A stretch of 64,000 bases of DNA from Hemerocallis citrina (taxonomy: Eukaryota > Streptophyta > Magnoliopsida > Asparagales > Asphodelaceae). A program made the position numbers and the translations under genes. The stretch lies in assembly GCA_017893485.1 (NCBI GenBank), contig CM030366.1:73060227-73124226 (forward strand), in the 5' to 3' direction. Below the pieces are notes generated by a model. The model had not been told where the DNA came from. It did not search any database and saw only the letters and a list, made by a program, of their open reading frames with translations. Below are positions 49,374 through 60,357 of the stretch, in pieces (position 1 is the first letter of the stretch; the number at the start of each line of letters is the position of its first letter).

Positions 49374-49950
49374 AATTACAAAGAAAGCTATCAAGTGGCT
49401 CTCCTTCAATCCCCCAAAAAATCAAAGGTCCAGATTTAACCTCACAAAACATATTTTTCTCCCCAAAAGCTTTCTCCCAAAACTCAAATTCAAACCTCCC
49501 ACCCAAAATAACTCCTATATTTATTTAATTTTTTTTCTCCCTCTCCCTCCCTCCCTCTTCTATTCAAAAAATTAAAAATTTTAAAAATTTTTTAAAAAAT
49601 AAAAAACAAAAAAACTAAAAAAATTAAAAATTTAAAAACTTTAAAAATAATTAAAAAAAAAATCATATAATATGTTTTTTGCCAGACTTTCAAAAGTTTC
49701 TCTCGTATAATATGTTAGCTGCTTCAATTAATTTGCTGGACCTCCAAAACTATTTTATATGACCAAACAATGTGCACCGTTCTGAAGACGTGCCGTAGGC
49801 ATGTTTCAACGGGCAAACCTAGTATATATATGTGTAAAATAAAATACAGTGAAAGCTATCAAGTGGCTCCCCTTCAATCTCTCCAAAATCAAAGGCCCAG
49901 ATCTAATCTCACAAAACACCCCTCCCAAAACAACTCATTTATTTATTTAA

Positions 49951-50032
<82 letters not shown>

Positions 50033-53000
50033 AAACATGGACTTTTATATTCTAATTTATAATTATTTTTCACCATATACTAATGGAAACATGGACTTCT
50101 ATTTACAACTAATTATTGTCATACTATTCAAATTTCACCTACATAATTGTTGATTTACTGTTTACAAGATTTTTCATATGCTGTATCATTTTGAAGACGT
50201 GCCGTAGGCATGTACGTGGCCATGGGCAAATCTAGTATATATATATATCCTGTGTTTACAGCTAGAACTTTGTTCACATTTTGAAACATAAGCTTATCCC
50301 TCCTGTTGTGTTCCTCTCTATTTTCCCCTTGATGGCGTGTAATATATACTATTTATGACTGCTGCGTTATTAAGCTCATTTCTAAGAGTTCATTGCACTT
50401 AGAGAGTAGTAAAATGATAACAATATACAATTTATAATATGTAGGAAAGTGGTTCACAGTCTTGTTTCAAAGAGTGTCAATTTGTTAGTTTAACCCTAGA
50501 AAATGTAGTCTCTGTCTTCTGAAATGCCTTTCCAAATTGGCTGTAAAATGTATAAATGCTTGTTCCAACTGTGGTTTAAAGAATTAAGTTGATCTTCTCA
50601 CTTGTTTGCATCAGAGTATATAAAAGATAATGTTTCTGGAGCTTTGCGTACTTAAGTTTGTTGGTTAATGTGCTTTTAGGCTTCAATATTTCATAATTTT
50701 TGGAATCAATGTGAATCTATTTTGTGTTAATCTCTTTTTTTAAACTTGAATTAAGGCGTTCATCTATTTTAGTACAGCAACAACATGTAGGATAGGCCTT
50801 GGAATGGATCCTCTTTAGGAAGAGTACATTAACCTTGAGATACACATTCAACGATCTCACAGTTCATTAGTGATGAGAAACTTTGATTGGTTTCATATAT
50901 AAATTTTATACCCCAAGTGAACTAATAATTCCATATGCATAAATTAAAATGGTAGATTAATTGAATGGTATTCGTGTGATTCAAATATAGTTAACTAAGA
51001 GTCTAGTCTAATAATCTTTTTAGTTTGGTCTTATAAAATCTAATTTTACGAAGAAGGAATACAATAAAGTTCTTGATTGATCTTCTCATATCATGGTAAC
51101 GGTCCATTTTATTTGATTGATGAATCCAAGATTAAGTTTTAATGAATTAAACAAAGTGAGTTATTTGAAACACTTGTGATCTTCAACCAATTATGTGTCT
51201 GTATAATTACCTGCAGTAAGCGTTATAGCTTGTTTCCACTATCCAGTGCTCATGAACTTGATTAGACCACAAACCAAGAAAGTGTTTACCTGTTTTATTT
51301 TAAAAACTACCAATTTTTGAATTTTATGTTTTGAATGGGAGTGTCTTTTTGTTCCAAGTAATTTAAGGATGTTGCGTTTCTGCCCCATCCATGCCATCCA
51401 TCTCAATGAAACTAATGCAGAATTCTCCCCGTGCTCTGCATGCTATAAATCTAATTCAAACTTGCTAAGTTTCAAGTTTCGAAGTTCTTCTGTTTAATGT
51501 AGCTCTGAAGCTGTATTAAAATTTAAGCCATAACCCATAATTTATTTGGCTGTTCTGGTGGACTTTCTAGCAATGGGCCAACGGCTTCTGTTAGTAATTA
51601 TCTTCTAACTTCATATTAGTTTGACTGGCCTTTCATCATTTGGTTTCTAGATCCTGCTTTATCTTTTAAGCAAGTTTACTTGTCGGTTTCTAAATCTTGA
51701 TGTATTTCTCTCCACATTTCTTAGTTGGAGTTCGGCTTTTTAATCAAGGAGAAATGCTTGTCTAACATATTGCATGTAGATTGTACAACACTTAATGCTG
51801 TTGTTTACAGATATTTTGTTCCTATGAATTGCCTCTGACTTTTTTTTTCTTTTAAAACCCAATTGCAGGTTGGTGCAATCATTTCAGGTATTCAACCTGG
51901 GTTGACAATGGTTGTGGGTCCACCTGGTACTGGAAAAACAGACACAGCTGTCCAGATACTGAATGTTCTTTACCATAACTGTCCTTCACAGAGGACATTA
52001 ATTATCACCCATTCCAATCAAGCTTTGAATGATCTTTTTGAGAAAATCATGCAGAGGGACGTCCCTGCTAGATACCTCCTCCGTCTAGGTCAAGGTGAAC
52101 AAGAGCTTGCAACTGATCTTGATTTTAGCCGTCAAGGGCGGGTCAATGCTATGCTTGTGCGGCGCTTAGAACTACTTGGTGAAGTAGAGAGGCTTGCGAG
52201 ATCCCTTCAGCTACCGGAGGATGTAGGTTACACTTGTGAAACTGCAGGGTACTTTTGGTTACTCCATGTATACTCCCGTTGGGAGCAGTTTCTAGCTGCA
52301 TCTTCACCAAATCAAGACAAACCAACATTTGTTAAAGATCGTTTCCCATTCACAGAATTTTTTTCCAATGCCCCCCAGCCTGTTTTCAGTGGTGAATCCT
52401 TTGATAAAGACATGCGGACGGCAAAAGGTTGCTTCCGTCATCTCTCCACAATGTTTCAGGAACTGGAAGAATGTCGGCCATTTGAGTTACTCAAATCTAC
52501 AGCTGATAGGGCAAACTATCTGATGACCAAACAAGCCAAAATTGTTGCCATGACATGTACTCATGCTGCACTGAAGAGGAAAGACTTTCTTCAGTTGGGC
52601 TTCAAATATGACAACTTGTTGATGGAAGAGAGTGCTCAGATACTGGAGATTGAAACATTTATTCCTATGCTACTTCAAAGACAAGAAGATGGTTATGCCC
52701 GGCTCAAACGCTGCATACTCATTGGTGATCATCATCAGCTCCCTCCAGTTGTTAAGAACATGGCCTTCCAAAAGTATAGCCATATGGATCAAAGTCTCTT
52801 CACAAGATTTGTGCGTCTTGGTATCCCTTATATAGAGTTGAATGCTCAGGGTAGAGCTAGACCAAATATTGCTAAGCTTTATAACTGGAGATACAGAGAC
52901 TTAGGTGACCTTCCTAATGTATGGGAGGATGCTATTTTCCACAAAGCAAATGCCGGATTCTCTTATGAATATCAGCTTGTTGATGTCCCCGATTACCGTG

Positions 53001-55716
53001 GAAAAGGCGAGTCTGCTCCTTCTCCTTGGTTCTATCAGAATGAAGGAGAGGCCGAATATATTGTCAGTGTTTACATGTATATGATCCTACTTGGATACTC
53101 GGCAAGTAAGATTTCAATATTGACCACGTACAATGGCCAGAAGCTTCTAATTCGGGATGTTATTAGCAGAAGGTGCAGGCCATGTGGAATCCCTCCACCA
53201 AGCAAGGTATGTTTACATAGTTTTATAACTTTTCATGACTAATTTTTTGAGGTCATCTTAAGTTAATATGAGTATGACAATATACATTATATATAGGATC
53301 GTACGGCTTATTAAGATGACCTCACGATCTGGCGATTTCTTGTGACACTGGTCTCCTGATAAGGTTGGGGAGCCCAAGGCTCCCGTTAATCATGGAGGAG
53401 TGATTCGAATCATCATCTTATTTGACATGTCTGTATTGCTCTAAGGATATGGCGTCAAGTCATTTTGATTGCGTTTGCTTGTGCATCAAAACGTTACAAT
53501 TGTATGGCTGAAATATCGTCATTACAATTGAAACAACATGATACATGGGCACATGGATTTCAAATGATTTGATCCCTCGGCTTTAAACATTTGTTGGCAT
53601 TTAAAACACAATAAACAGTTGGGATGGATCGTTCATAGGATGTCCCCACCATCAGAGCTCTTCAACCTTATTTCAAGTCCTACGGTCACAAGAAGACATC
53701 CCTACATAAATATAGATCCAAATTTTTGGGATGACAGGTCATCCCAAACATGTTCCTTCCATGCATGCATGAAGTTTGAATATAAAGTTTGAATATGTTC
53801 CTTCCATGCATGAAGTTTGGCCTCTCCTTTAGCAACTCTTCTGATCCTTTGCTGCAGTCAAACTTATAATGTTCTCTTGTGTATCTATTTCTCATTTCTT
53901 TATTGTTTTTCTTTAATTATTCTCAACAGGTTACCACAGTCGACAAATTTCAAGGGCAGCAGAATGATTTCATCTTGTTGTCTCTTGTCCGCACTCGGTT
54001 TGTGGGTCATCTACGTGACGTTAGAAGATTGGTCGTTGCTATGTCTCGAGCACGGCTGGGGCTCTTTGTGTTTTGTCGGCGTTCTTTATTTGAACAGTGC
54101 TATGAATTGCAACCTACATTTAAGCTTCTGCTTCAGAGGCCAGATAGACTTGCATTAAATATAGATGAGACGACTCCATTTACTGAGCGCCTTGTTGGAG
54201 AAACAGGGAGGATCAGATTCGTTAGTGGAATTGAGGATATGAACCATTTGGTTGGTATGAAGATGCATCAACTGTACCAGGTATTGACTTTTCCGCTCCC
54301 AGCAGATCTCGCCATTTTTTCCACTTTTATCTTTGCCTTAGATGAAGAAGTTTATCTCTGACCATTGCTTTTGCTTATGTAATAAGCAAATTAGTATAAA
54401 TCGCCGGAAGGTTCTCTAAAAGAAAATATAAATCACTGGAACATTTTGAGAACATGTCTAATCCATATGAGACCTGAATATGAATTTTAAACTCTATCCA
54501 GGTTAAGTTTATTAGTTAGGTTGTTCATGCCTCTTTCTTCTAATATTTTGATTTGTTATCGGTTGCATGTCTGTCTTAGGATATTTCTGCAGTAAACTTT
54601 CTGCAGGGCCGGCCCCACCCTTGAGGCGGGTGAGGCGGCCGCCTCAGGCCCCCGAGGTTTTTGCAATTTTAGGGGCCCCAAAATTTGTAATCCCTTGTAA
54701 ATATAGGCACGTATTTTGCGCGTAAAAAATACTGTTATTAGAGGCCCCCAAAAATATTTATTGAGCCTTTAAATTTTTTAAAAAATTATTTGGGTTTAGG
54801 CTTTGAAGACTTGAATTGAATTTGAGACTTTAAATTTGGGTGATTTAAAACAAATTTATATACTTCACATATTTTGCTTTTAACAATGTGCAATTTTTTT
54901 TTTAAAGTGTATGGGGTGCCCCATTTCGGGAGTTCGCCTCGGCCCCCCGGGAACTCAGGGCCGGCCCTGACTTTCTGAAAGGGATTTTTTTGTTTATTAA
55001 TTCCAAATAACTGCAACTTCTAAAAGTTATTTTTTACAGAAAAATTATTTTTGTACAGATAAAGCATCACCCCATTCATGAACTGAAAAAAAACAAATTT
55101 AACTTGTAGGAACTATGGGTTCTAAAATTTAACTCCATGACCATCAAGTTTCATTCTGTTTCCAGAACTACAAGTCTATAACCAAATAACCAGATGACAT
55201 ATGTACTAAAGAAAACTGCAGTTTTACTATATGCGGCCATTGTTTAATTATTTTCCCAAGTACTGTAGGTATTTAAATGCCTATCCCATCACGTATGACA
55301 CTTTAACAGTTATCTTTTTCATTTATGCTAAAGAAAAACATTGGCTGTAGTTTTACTATATGCTGCAATTGTTTATTTACTATAGGTTTAAAATGCTTAT
55401 CCCATAGTACATTATTTAAATCATGTGTGACACTTTAACATTTCATTTATGATTTTGTTTGATATGTACATATATCAATTTTCAATTATTCTTTTTTTTA
55501 AAATTTAATTTTTTGCGTCTTTGTTTGAAATAACAGGTCCAGCTAATGAATGATCAGTATTCAGCATATCTAGAGCCGCCCCCCCATGCAGATGGACCTC
55601 CATCTCAGCATTCAGAGAACAACTTAGAGGACAATAATTTACCCCATGTGAATGGTCAGAATGGAGATGGTATATCTGAAAATGGTGTAACAGATGATGC
55701 TAAGATGGAAGAATGA
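23403..55716 (+). CDS. AQR: Intron-binding protein Aquarius, spliceosomal SF1 helicase (EMB2765)
   Basis: Thirteen coding exons join in frame: 23403-23822, 23912-24004, 24152-24214, 29609-29695, 29783-29935, 30033-30184, 45359-45593, 45684-45794, 46588-47646, 47778-48035, 51869-53206, 53930-54280, 55537-55716. The total is 4500 nt, 1499 aa, close to the plant family length. Residues 1-790 are the helical and beta-barrel arms (for example the block from [16 protein letters not shown]). The helicase has Walker A GPPGTGKT at 894-901, motif II EESAQ at 1130-1134, GDHHQLPP at 1163-1170, VDKFQGQ at about 1327, and VAMSRAR at 1359-1365. Aquarius binds introns upstream of the branch point in the spliceosome and is essential in Arabidopsis. 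Only intron 5 (29936) starts GC rather than GT. Introns 3 (5.4 kb), 6 (15.2 kb) and 10 (3.8 kb) are swollen by transposons, but no exon is broken. Identification is from protein similarity recalled from memory, with very strong match. Confidence 0.97.
26550..27324. mobile_element. hAT-like non-autonomous element, 775 bp
   Basis: The left end CACTGTTCTAAAAATTTTGC pairs with the right end, which reversed reads CAGTGTTCTAAAAGTCGC. CAGTG-type termini are usual for hAT. The flanks are A-rich (AGAAAAAA and AAAAAATA), so an 8-bp duplication is possible but not clear. The inside holds short GC-rich segments ('cgcttgggcgcttgg', 'aggcgctaggcc') and no transposase. Confidence 0.55.
28038..29221. mobile_element. 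hAT-like non-autonomous element, 1,184 bp, perfect 8-bp duplication
   Basis: The ends are CAGTGTAGTTGAAGGC and, reversed from the right, CAGTGCAGTCAAAGGC. A perfect 8-bp duplication, ATTAAAAT, flanks it at 28030-28037 and 29222-29229. There is no transposase frame; short open frames inside are not supported. A smaller relative with CAGTGTAGTCGAAGGC ends is at 32454-32894. This places both in one hAT MITE family of this genome. Confidence 0.85.
30217..31184. mobile_element. MITE with long terminal inverted repeats, possibly Mutator type
   Basis: The left end GGGTGTTAATTGCAATATAC and the right end, reversed GGGTTAGTTGCAATTTTCAG, are inverted repeats that continue inward over about 60 bp with 'gtcccccaa'-like and 'tagtcc' parts. 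Flanks are T-rich, so the target duplication is not clear. GGGTTAATTGCAA-type ends occur in plant Mutator-like MITEs as I recall. Internal open frames are low-complexity proline- and serine-rich and unsupported. Confidence 0.45.
32454..32894. mobile_element. hAT-like MITE, 441 bp, inside the left LTR of the old Tat element
   Basis: The ends are CAGTGTAGTCGAAGGCGC and, reversed, TAGTGTAGTCGAAGGCAA. The 8-bp duplication GTAGCTCA is perfect (32446-32453 and 32895-32902). The right LTR lacks the insertion at the matching point (around 40605), which proves the insertion and its borders. No coding frame is present. Confidence 0.88.
33402..35812 (+). pseudogene. Broken gag-protease of the old Tat element
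   Basis: Reading begins near an ATG at 33402 (MPSKEK, then stop). Gag capsid pieces follow at 34200-34700 ([49 protein letters not shown]). The zinc knuckle around 34940-34985 keeps a C-H-H-C pattern ([14 protein letters not shown]). The protease at 35275-35812 keeps the active motif VDNGSSVN and the ILGRPGL segment. Several stops and frameshifts break the frame. It ends after the protease with no trace of RT, the same end point as in the decayed copy at 7330-9590. Confidence 0.8.
35970..37700. repeat. Degenerate tandem array, about 118-120 bp period, in Tat tail
   Basis: Segments with TTGCAAACAAGCAAGTGCGG recur near 36165, 36283 and 36400. GATGCTCTTC-type anchors recur at 37249, 37369 and 37489, a 120-bp period. 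'aacgagttcggag' and 'aactcgcctc' parts recur between them. Units are diverged. Neither the unit sequence nor the period obviously matches the 95-bp or 88-bp arrays in the other two Tat elements here. Open frames in the array are not genes. Confidence 0.65.
38126..38867. mobile_element. MITE, 742 bp, CTAAGCAGTTAAAATC ends, 8-bp duplication
   Basis: The left end CTAAGCAGTTAAAATCCG and the right end, reversed CTAGGCAGTTAAAATCGG, are inverted repeats. The flanks GTGTCGGT (38118-38125) and GTGTCAGT (38868-38875) are an 8-bp duplication with one change. The ends are rich in 'cgattaatc' repeats. It sits inside the old Tat element, while a relative (32152-41068) hosts that same Tat element, so the MITE family was active before and after the Tat insertion. 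Confidence 0.78.
39619..40363. mobile_element. Harbinger/Tourist-like MITE, 745 bp, perfect inverted ends
   Basis: Both ends read GAGCATCCACAGTCGTTTT inward, a perfect inverted repeat of at least 19 bp. TAA flanks it on both sides (39616-39618 and 40364-40366), as for PIF/Harbinger. Inside are several palindromes of the kind GACGGGGTATCATACCCCGT (39729, 39940, 40061, 40140, 40190). There is no transposase. It lies just before the right LTR of the old Tat element. Confidence 0.82.
41412..44326. mobile_element. Solo LTR, 2,915 bp, same family as 708-3567
   Basis: The element starts TGTAACGCCCCGAA and ends CAGGGTATTACA. It is flanked by a perfect 5-bp duplication, TATAG, at 41407-41411 and 44327-44331. 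No internal domain or second LTR exists. It shares blocks with the copy at 708-3567, including the 'acagcggaa' region, the 'tctatgcatccca' region and paired AGTCGACT palindromes. It lies within AQR intron 6, so it is transcribed with the gene and spliced out. Confidence 0.88.
42682..43456. repeat. Paired AGTCGACT palindromes in the second solo LTR
   Basis: Six pairs of AGTCGACT or one-base variants start at about 42682, 42747, 42815, 42882, 43229 and 43430. In each pair the second site follows 19-22 bp later. The first four pairs repeat every 65-68 bp. Sequence between sites differs from that in the other LTR, while the sites are kept. Confidence 0.7.
44351..45229. mobile_element. hAT-like non-autonomous element, 879 bp, perfect 8-bp duplication
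   Basis: The left end CAGTGTTCCAAATGTGAA and the right end, reversed CAGTGTTACAGAAGGCGG, are hAT-type termini. The 8-bp duplication ATAGATGC is perfect (44343-44350 and 45230-45237). 'atgcggt' repeats occur near both ends (44371-44405 and 45163-45210). No transposase frame is present. It is 19 bp from the duplication of the solo LTR. Confidence 0.85.
48557..48924. mobile_element. Hairpin MITE, 157-bp arms about 96% identical
   Basis: Arms at 48557-48713 and 48768-48924 are inverted repeats with about six differences, separated by a 54-bp loop. The end sequence is GGGAAAGCTTCGGTTGAGC. It sits inside a TA run, so a TA duplication is likely (Mariner/Stowaway-like insertion preference), but this cannot be proved. 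Its transcript, as part of the AQR intron, would fold into a long hairpin. Confidence 0.8.
48940..49117. mobile_element. Small foldback element with nested GGCCGTTG hairpins
   Basis: The left end GGAAAATGCTCCATTGAAAA pairs with the right end, reversed AGAAATGCTCCATTGAAAA. Inside are further hairpins, for example CCTAGGCCGTTG...CAACGGCCTAGG (49000-49020) and CCGAGGCCGTTG...CAACGGCCTCGG. It lies between a TA run and a TC run. No coding frame is present. Confidence 0.6.
49314..49822 (+). mobile_element. Helitron-like segment, first of two
   Basis: A TC-run followed by a TA-run begins the segment. It ends with 'acgtgccgtaggcatgt', able to form a short hairpin, then 'gggcaaacCTAG' at 49819-49822 followed by T. 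A second, shorter copy follows and ends the same way. CTAG after a hairpin fits Helitron 3' ends, though the left end is only a microsatellite. Confidence 0.45.
49844..50235 (+). mobile_element. Helitron-like segment, second copy
   Basis: It repeats the 'aaagctatcaagtggctc' segment (49384 and 49851) and the terminal 'gacgtgccgtaggcatgt' (49787 and 50196) of the first segment, and ends CTAG at 50232-50235. A (TC)n(TA)n microsatellite of about 80 bp lies inside (49954-50030). The tandem arrangement suggests repeated insertion at the same place or rolling-circle concatemers. Confidence 0.45.
54604..54969. mobile_element. hAT-like MITE, 366 bp, in AQR intron 12
   Basis: Both ends read CAGGGCCGGCC inward. 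The 8-bp duplication ACTTTCTG is perfect (54596-54603 and 54970-54977). GC-rich subterminal parts flank an AT-rich centre. No coding frame is present. The CAGGGCCGGCCC end is a well-known form of plant hAT MITE, as I recall. Confidence 0.88.
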
Positions 55717-56990
55717 TGGGTTATATGAGCTCTATGAAATGTATACTTTGTCAAGGGGAGGCATCCTAGTCAAAAGATTAAGTGGTAGAAGCCATATAGA
55801 CTTGGCCATGGCTTGCGCAAAGTCAACTGCATTTTTAGAAATTGTTTGAAGATTCCTAATCTGAGTTTTCTTCCTTCGAGACCAGAAAATCACCAAAAAG
55901 CAATATTTGTAACAGTGGGAATGCACTCTATTATTAAAGGAGCTATGAGGTTAGGAGATGAAGGGTTACTGCAGTGCAGGCAAATTTTTTGATGTTCTTG
56001 AAGTCTAAGAAGGGCCCAATTTATAGAGGACTAGATTATGTCTGTAGCTCTTCGTATGAAATTGTTGAATGAAATGTTGTATTCACCATGTACTTTGTTG
56101 TCTCTAATTTCTTTAGGGAACTATATGTACGAAAGGGCAAAAATTAGATATTGTAACTCCAGTACGCGAAGAAACAGGTTGTACATTACTGAATTTTGCT
56201 GTCATGAACAGTACCCCCCCCCCCCCCCCCAAGCCGACTTGCCCTGGGCCTTTCTAAAATTCAATGGGGTGGGAATGTGTGGGTTTTTTGTGTTAAGCGA
56301 CATGGTTCACTTGAATTTTCACATTTTCGAAATCGTGATTTTCTTTCTCTCTCTACCCAAAAAGTTTATAAATTCCTCAAATAGCTCATGCTTTCTCCAA
56401 ATTGTCAAAATTTTACATTCTTTTACATTATAGTCCCTTTCATTGGAATCTTAATAATGGGCATTATGCAAAACTAGCGCCCTACTACTGAGCTAATTTC
56501 TATTTATGATTTTTTGAGTTTTTTTTATAGTGTTATATACCTCTTGTATTTTATGTAATATTATATTTTTTTTATAAATATATTTAAAAATATATATAAA
56601 AAACCGTTTAGTGCTTAGCCTCCTTGGCCCTACTTATAAGGATTAGGCACTACTCCCTAGCAATTTTTAGTACATTGGTCATGAATTTAGTGATCCTTTC
56701 AAATGGGTTGTAGTGTTGTACTGTGATACCCCAAATGCAAATCTTTTAATTTATAGTTTTACAATTATATACCAGTAGGGAGCAAGCTAAAACGAAAAGG
56801 TGTGTTTTGCATTGAAGCTGGGATTTTGGACTTGTATTATCCGTTGGATGAGATTATATGTGTAGCATAAACTACAGTCGTTCATTAATTTTCTTTTGAC
56901 CTGTTTTATTTTGAATTTTTTCCCAAAACGACCCATTTTTGCAAAGTTTTTTCCAAACCGCCCTACTTTTTTTTTTAATTCCCAAAGCGC
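55717..56990 (+). other. AQR 3' UTR and downstream spacer
   Basis: The AQR 3' UTR must start at 55717; its end is not clear from motifs. A C-run of about 16 lies at 56214-56230. The rest is AT-rich spacer up to the first motif of the Mutator-like element near 56997. No second gene is seen; the small open frames have no recognisable similarity. Confidence 0.6.
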
Positions 56991-57339
56991 CCTACTCGGT
57001 CTCTCAAAGACCGAGTCTTTACTCTGCGTTTTTATAACCGCAGATCCCCTTTCTTTCTTCTTCTTCTTCACTTTCGATTGTTTTTTCTTTTTGCTCTTTC
57101 CCTCAACGAATCCGTCGCACTCGCTACTTTTCCGTTCGATTACTCTCTTAATCGAATGTTGAACTTCCCAAAACCAATTACTCTCTAATTCATTTTCGAT
57201 TTTACCAAATCCTATTCCCCAAAATCGATTCTTTCTTTAAACCCTAAACCCCGAATACCCATAATTGGAAGATTTCGGTTGTAGGATCTTGCTCTTCTCG
57301 CCAATTTCGTCTTCGTCTTCGGATTCTCCTATTTGTTAG

Positions 57340-58173
57340 GTATATTTCTTAAGCTTTTCCTAAGCAAAATTTGTGTTAGTGTTGATGCTATTGTGAAGTT
57401 CATTAGTTGAATTTGACTTATTGTTGACAATGTAGATTAGTTTATTGATGTTATTTTTACTGTTAATTTTGCTTAGCATTGATGTTCCAAAAGAAAGAGT
57501 TGAGTTATTGATGTTCAAAAAGAAAGAGTTGAGTTATTTTTAGTATTAATAACTCCAATTTTGTAGAGTTATTGATGTTGAAAAAGAAAGAGTTGAAAGA
57601 GATGAAGTTGGAATGAATAGAATTTTGTTGAAAGAGTTGAAAGAAATATTGTTGAAAGAGTTCAATTTTGTATAGAATTTTGTTGATAGAGTTGAAAGAG
57701 TTCTTGAATCATTGTTGAATAGAATTCTGTTGTTGAGTTATTGATGTTCAAAAAGAAAGAGTTGAGTTAATTTTAGTATTAATACCAAAATTTTGTTGAA
57801 CTATTGATTTTCATAAAGAAAGAGATGAAAGAGTTGAAGTTGGGATGAATAGAATTCAGTTGAAAGAGTTGAAAGAAATATTGAGTTGAAAGAGTTCAAT
57901 TTTGTGTAGAATTTTGTTGAAAGAGTTGAAAGAGTTCTTGAAACCTTGTTGAATAGAATTTTGTTGTTGAATCAATTTTGTATAGAATTCCATATAGTAT
58001 GTGTTGAATCTAGTTTTTTAGAATTTTATAGAATGTAGGTTATGTATAGAATTTGTTGAATTTGTTATACTCTAGTTTTTTGCTAAAATTAGAGAATCAA
58101 CGGCTTTGTTATATAGAATTTGTTTTTATATCTAGCTTTTGTTTTGTTAATAACATTTTTGTTGAACTTGTAG
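57340..58173 (+). other. Likely 5' UTR intron of the PMD gene
   Basis: A donor-like GTATAT at 57340 and an acceptor-like TTGTAG ending at 58173 bound an 834-bp AT-rich stretch directly before the start codon at 58193. The inside is low-complexity, with repeated 'aaagagttga' and 'gttgatgttc' segments (57480-57960). This is a prediction from splice-site strings only. Confidence 0.4.
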
Positions 58174-58192
58174 GATTTGTAGTCTATTGTAA

Positions 58193-60357
58193 ATGGCACG
58201 CACAAGGGGTAACATGGAGGTAGGAGAAAGTAGTAGACCTCCACGTAATCGCGGTGGATGTGATCGTGGTCGTGGTCGTGGTCGTGGTCGTGCTTCTACC
58301 GATGCTACTAATGTAAGTAATTAAATGTTGATTCTAATAGAATTGTATTATATTTCGATCTACTGATGTAAATGTTATTGTCATGTAGGTTGAATTCAAT
58401 CCAAATGAGGCGGGCCCTTCGTCGTCATACATCCCTCCTGTAGGCCCCGGACCACTCGACCCTTCACTTCTCACTCTCCAGCCGATGCATCGATCGCAGT
58501 ATGTTTGGAACGGCGAGGCTACGGAGTGCCGTTTTAGGACTGGTCATCCGCTACCTGTGCACCCACGCATACACGAGATGCTTAGAGATTGCGGGTTCTA
58601 CGGTATTGCCATGATGACATCCATCAAGTGCGATCGTCCACTTCTCGAAGCACTGCTTGAAAGATGGAGGCCCGAGACACACTCATTTCACCTGCCAGTC
58701 GGGGAGATGACGGTGACTTTACAAGACGTTGCTATACTAACCGGGCTTCCAATCGATGGAGAGGCAGTGACAGGATCGATGGACTTCGATCCCGTGTATA
58801 TAGTGGAGGAGTACTTAGGGGTTGAAGTGGAAGCTGGCGCGATAAATGGGAAATTTATCCGCCTAAAGTGGTTGAAGGATACGTTTAAAGATAGATTGAA
58901 TGACGCTTCAACTGCAGCGGAGGTGGAGCGCTACTGTAGGGCGTATATTCTAACGCTATTCGGCATGGTCTTGTTTCCAAACTCGACCGGGAATACCGTA
59001 GCACTGATGTTCTTGCCCTTAATCGCCGATATAGGTAGGATCGGCCGTTACAGTTGGGGCAGTGCAATACTATCGGCACTGTATCGGAGTCTGTGTCTGT
59101 GCAGTATAGGTTCGAACCAGATGAATGGACCTCTAATTTTACTGCAGATATGGAGTTGGGAACGGATTCACGTAGGTCGGCCCGTAGTACGGATCCAGTC
59201 CCAACATTGGAGAGTTCTTCCTGAAGATATTGACATGCTACCTCCGATCGGTGTGTATTGGACAGGAAAACTGACATGGACGGCCAACCCCAACAGGTGC
59301 TTGACATACTACCGCGACGAGCTGGACAGGTTGGCCGCTGACTGTGTGGTGTGGACCCCTTACACAGAGGAGCGACTGATTCGACTGCCACCTATCTGTA
59401 CGTTCAGGCGTAATTTGTGGCTCACGAAAGCACCTCTAATCAACTTTGGGGTTGTTGAGTTTTACTACCCCGATAGGGTCTTACGGCAGTTTGGTCTGCA
59501 CCAGGGGATTCCAGTTACCGTGTCATTCAATGCCGAGATGCATAACATTACTGGAATGGGCCGTACACTGGGACACAACTGGGCCACTTGCTTCTTCGAT
59601 TACGTTCAGAGATGGAACATTAACCGTTTCGAAGAAATCATCGTTGACACTCCACCTTTTGACCTCTCGTTGCATGGTGTGTACTTGTCTTGGTACGAGA
59701 GAGTCACTAGACGGTTCATTTCCCCACTGTTGCAGGCTCCTGCTGGAGTCGTTGTACCGATACGTCGACCAGGGACCGAACCAGTAGATGAGCATTCCGT
59801 GAGGTTGCCGATGTACCAACCAAAGGGATCCGCTATTCGTGGCTTTGAAAGTTTTAATGTTTCGTTTTAAATTTTCAAAATTTATATATCAATATGTTTT
59901 TATATATTTATGTGCATCTAATTCAACCTTTCATGTTTCTCAGTTGACCCAGACTTGGTCCCTTGCCAAAAAATGTGCTTCTATGCTAAATAGCAACATC
60001 GCCGATCAGACGAAGGTTACTGTACGGGAGATGTTATCGTGTTGCCGTGCACAAGCTGATCTTGTGGGGGAGGGCGCAACATTAGATGCAATACTTAGGA
60101 CCCCCACACATCGAACCGGCGGTCGTACTGGTCAACGACGAAAGAGAACTGTTCATAGGCCGCCACCTCATCCTCGAAGTGATTCGGAACACGAACAAGA
60201 AGCAGAGCCTGATATTGAAAGGGGTGATGAAGAACAACTCGTTGGGGATGAGATTGAAGAAGAGCCGGAGATCCCGTTGTCTGCACTGACACAGGCAACT
60301 CCCCATCGTCGTAGACGACAACGAAAACCCCCAGACTACTTCACACCGGACCCTTGA
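58193..60357 (+). CDS. Plant mobile domain (PMD, MAIN-like) protein of Mutator-like element
   Basis: Three exons fit: 58193-58312, 58389-59858 and 59944-60357, in phase 0, giving 667 aa. Exon 1 codes for a short RGRGRG-rich basic stretch. Exon 2 carries the PMD (PF10536), with HPRIHEMLRDCGFYGIAMM, LLEALLERWRPETHSFHLPVGEMTVTLQDVAILTGLPIDG and LSWYERVTRRF. Exon 3 has an arginine- and acid-rich tail, as in MAIN/MAIL and 'phosphatase 7 long form' proteins. PMD occurs in host silencing factors (MAIN, MAIL1) and in transposons. The neighbouring transposase suggests transposon cargo. The donor at 59859 (GTTTCG) is weak; without splicing the frame stops at 59870 and exon 3 would be lost. Confidence 0.85.

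Larger units (their letters stand above)
48036..51868 (+). other. AQR intron 10, 3.8 kb, with nested foldback elements and Helitron-like ends
   Basis: The intron has three foldback MITEs nested in TA microsatellites (48343-49321) and two Helitron-like segments (about 49314-50235). The part from 50240 to 51850 is ordinary AT-rich intron DNA with no element or gene that I recognise. Exons 10 and 11 join in phase 0 across it at PTQ|VGA. Confidence 0.75.

Noticed and set aside
54604..54969. CpG-rich GGCCGGCC block as a promoter island
   Set aside because: It is a hAT MITE with perfect 8-bp duplication.
59839..60357. Separate gene starting at 59839 downstream of the PMD frame
   Set aside because: A good acceptor (CTCAG, 59943) and matching phase make the part from 59944 the last exon of the PMD gene.
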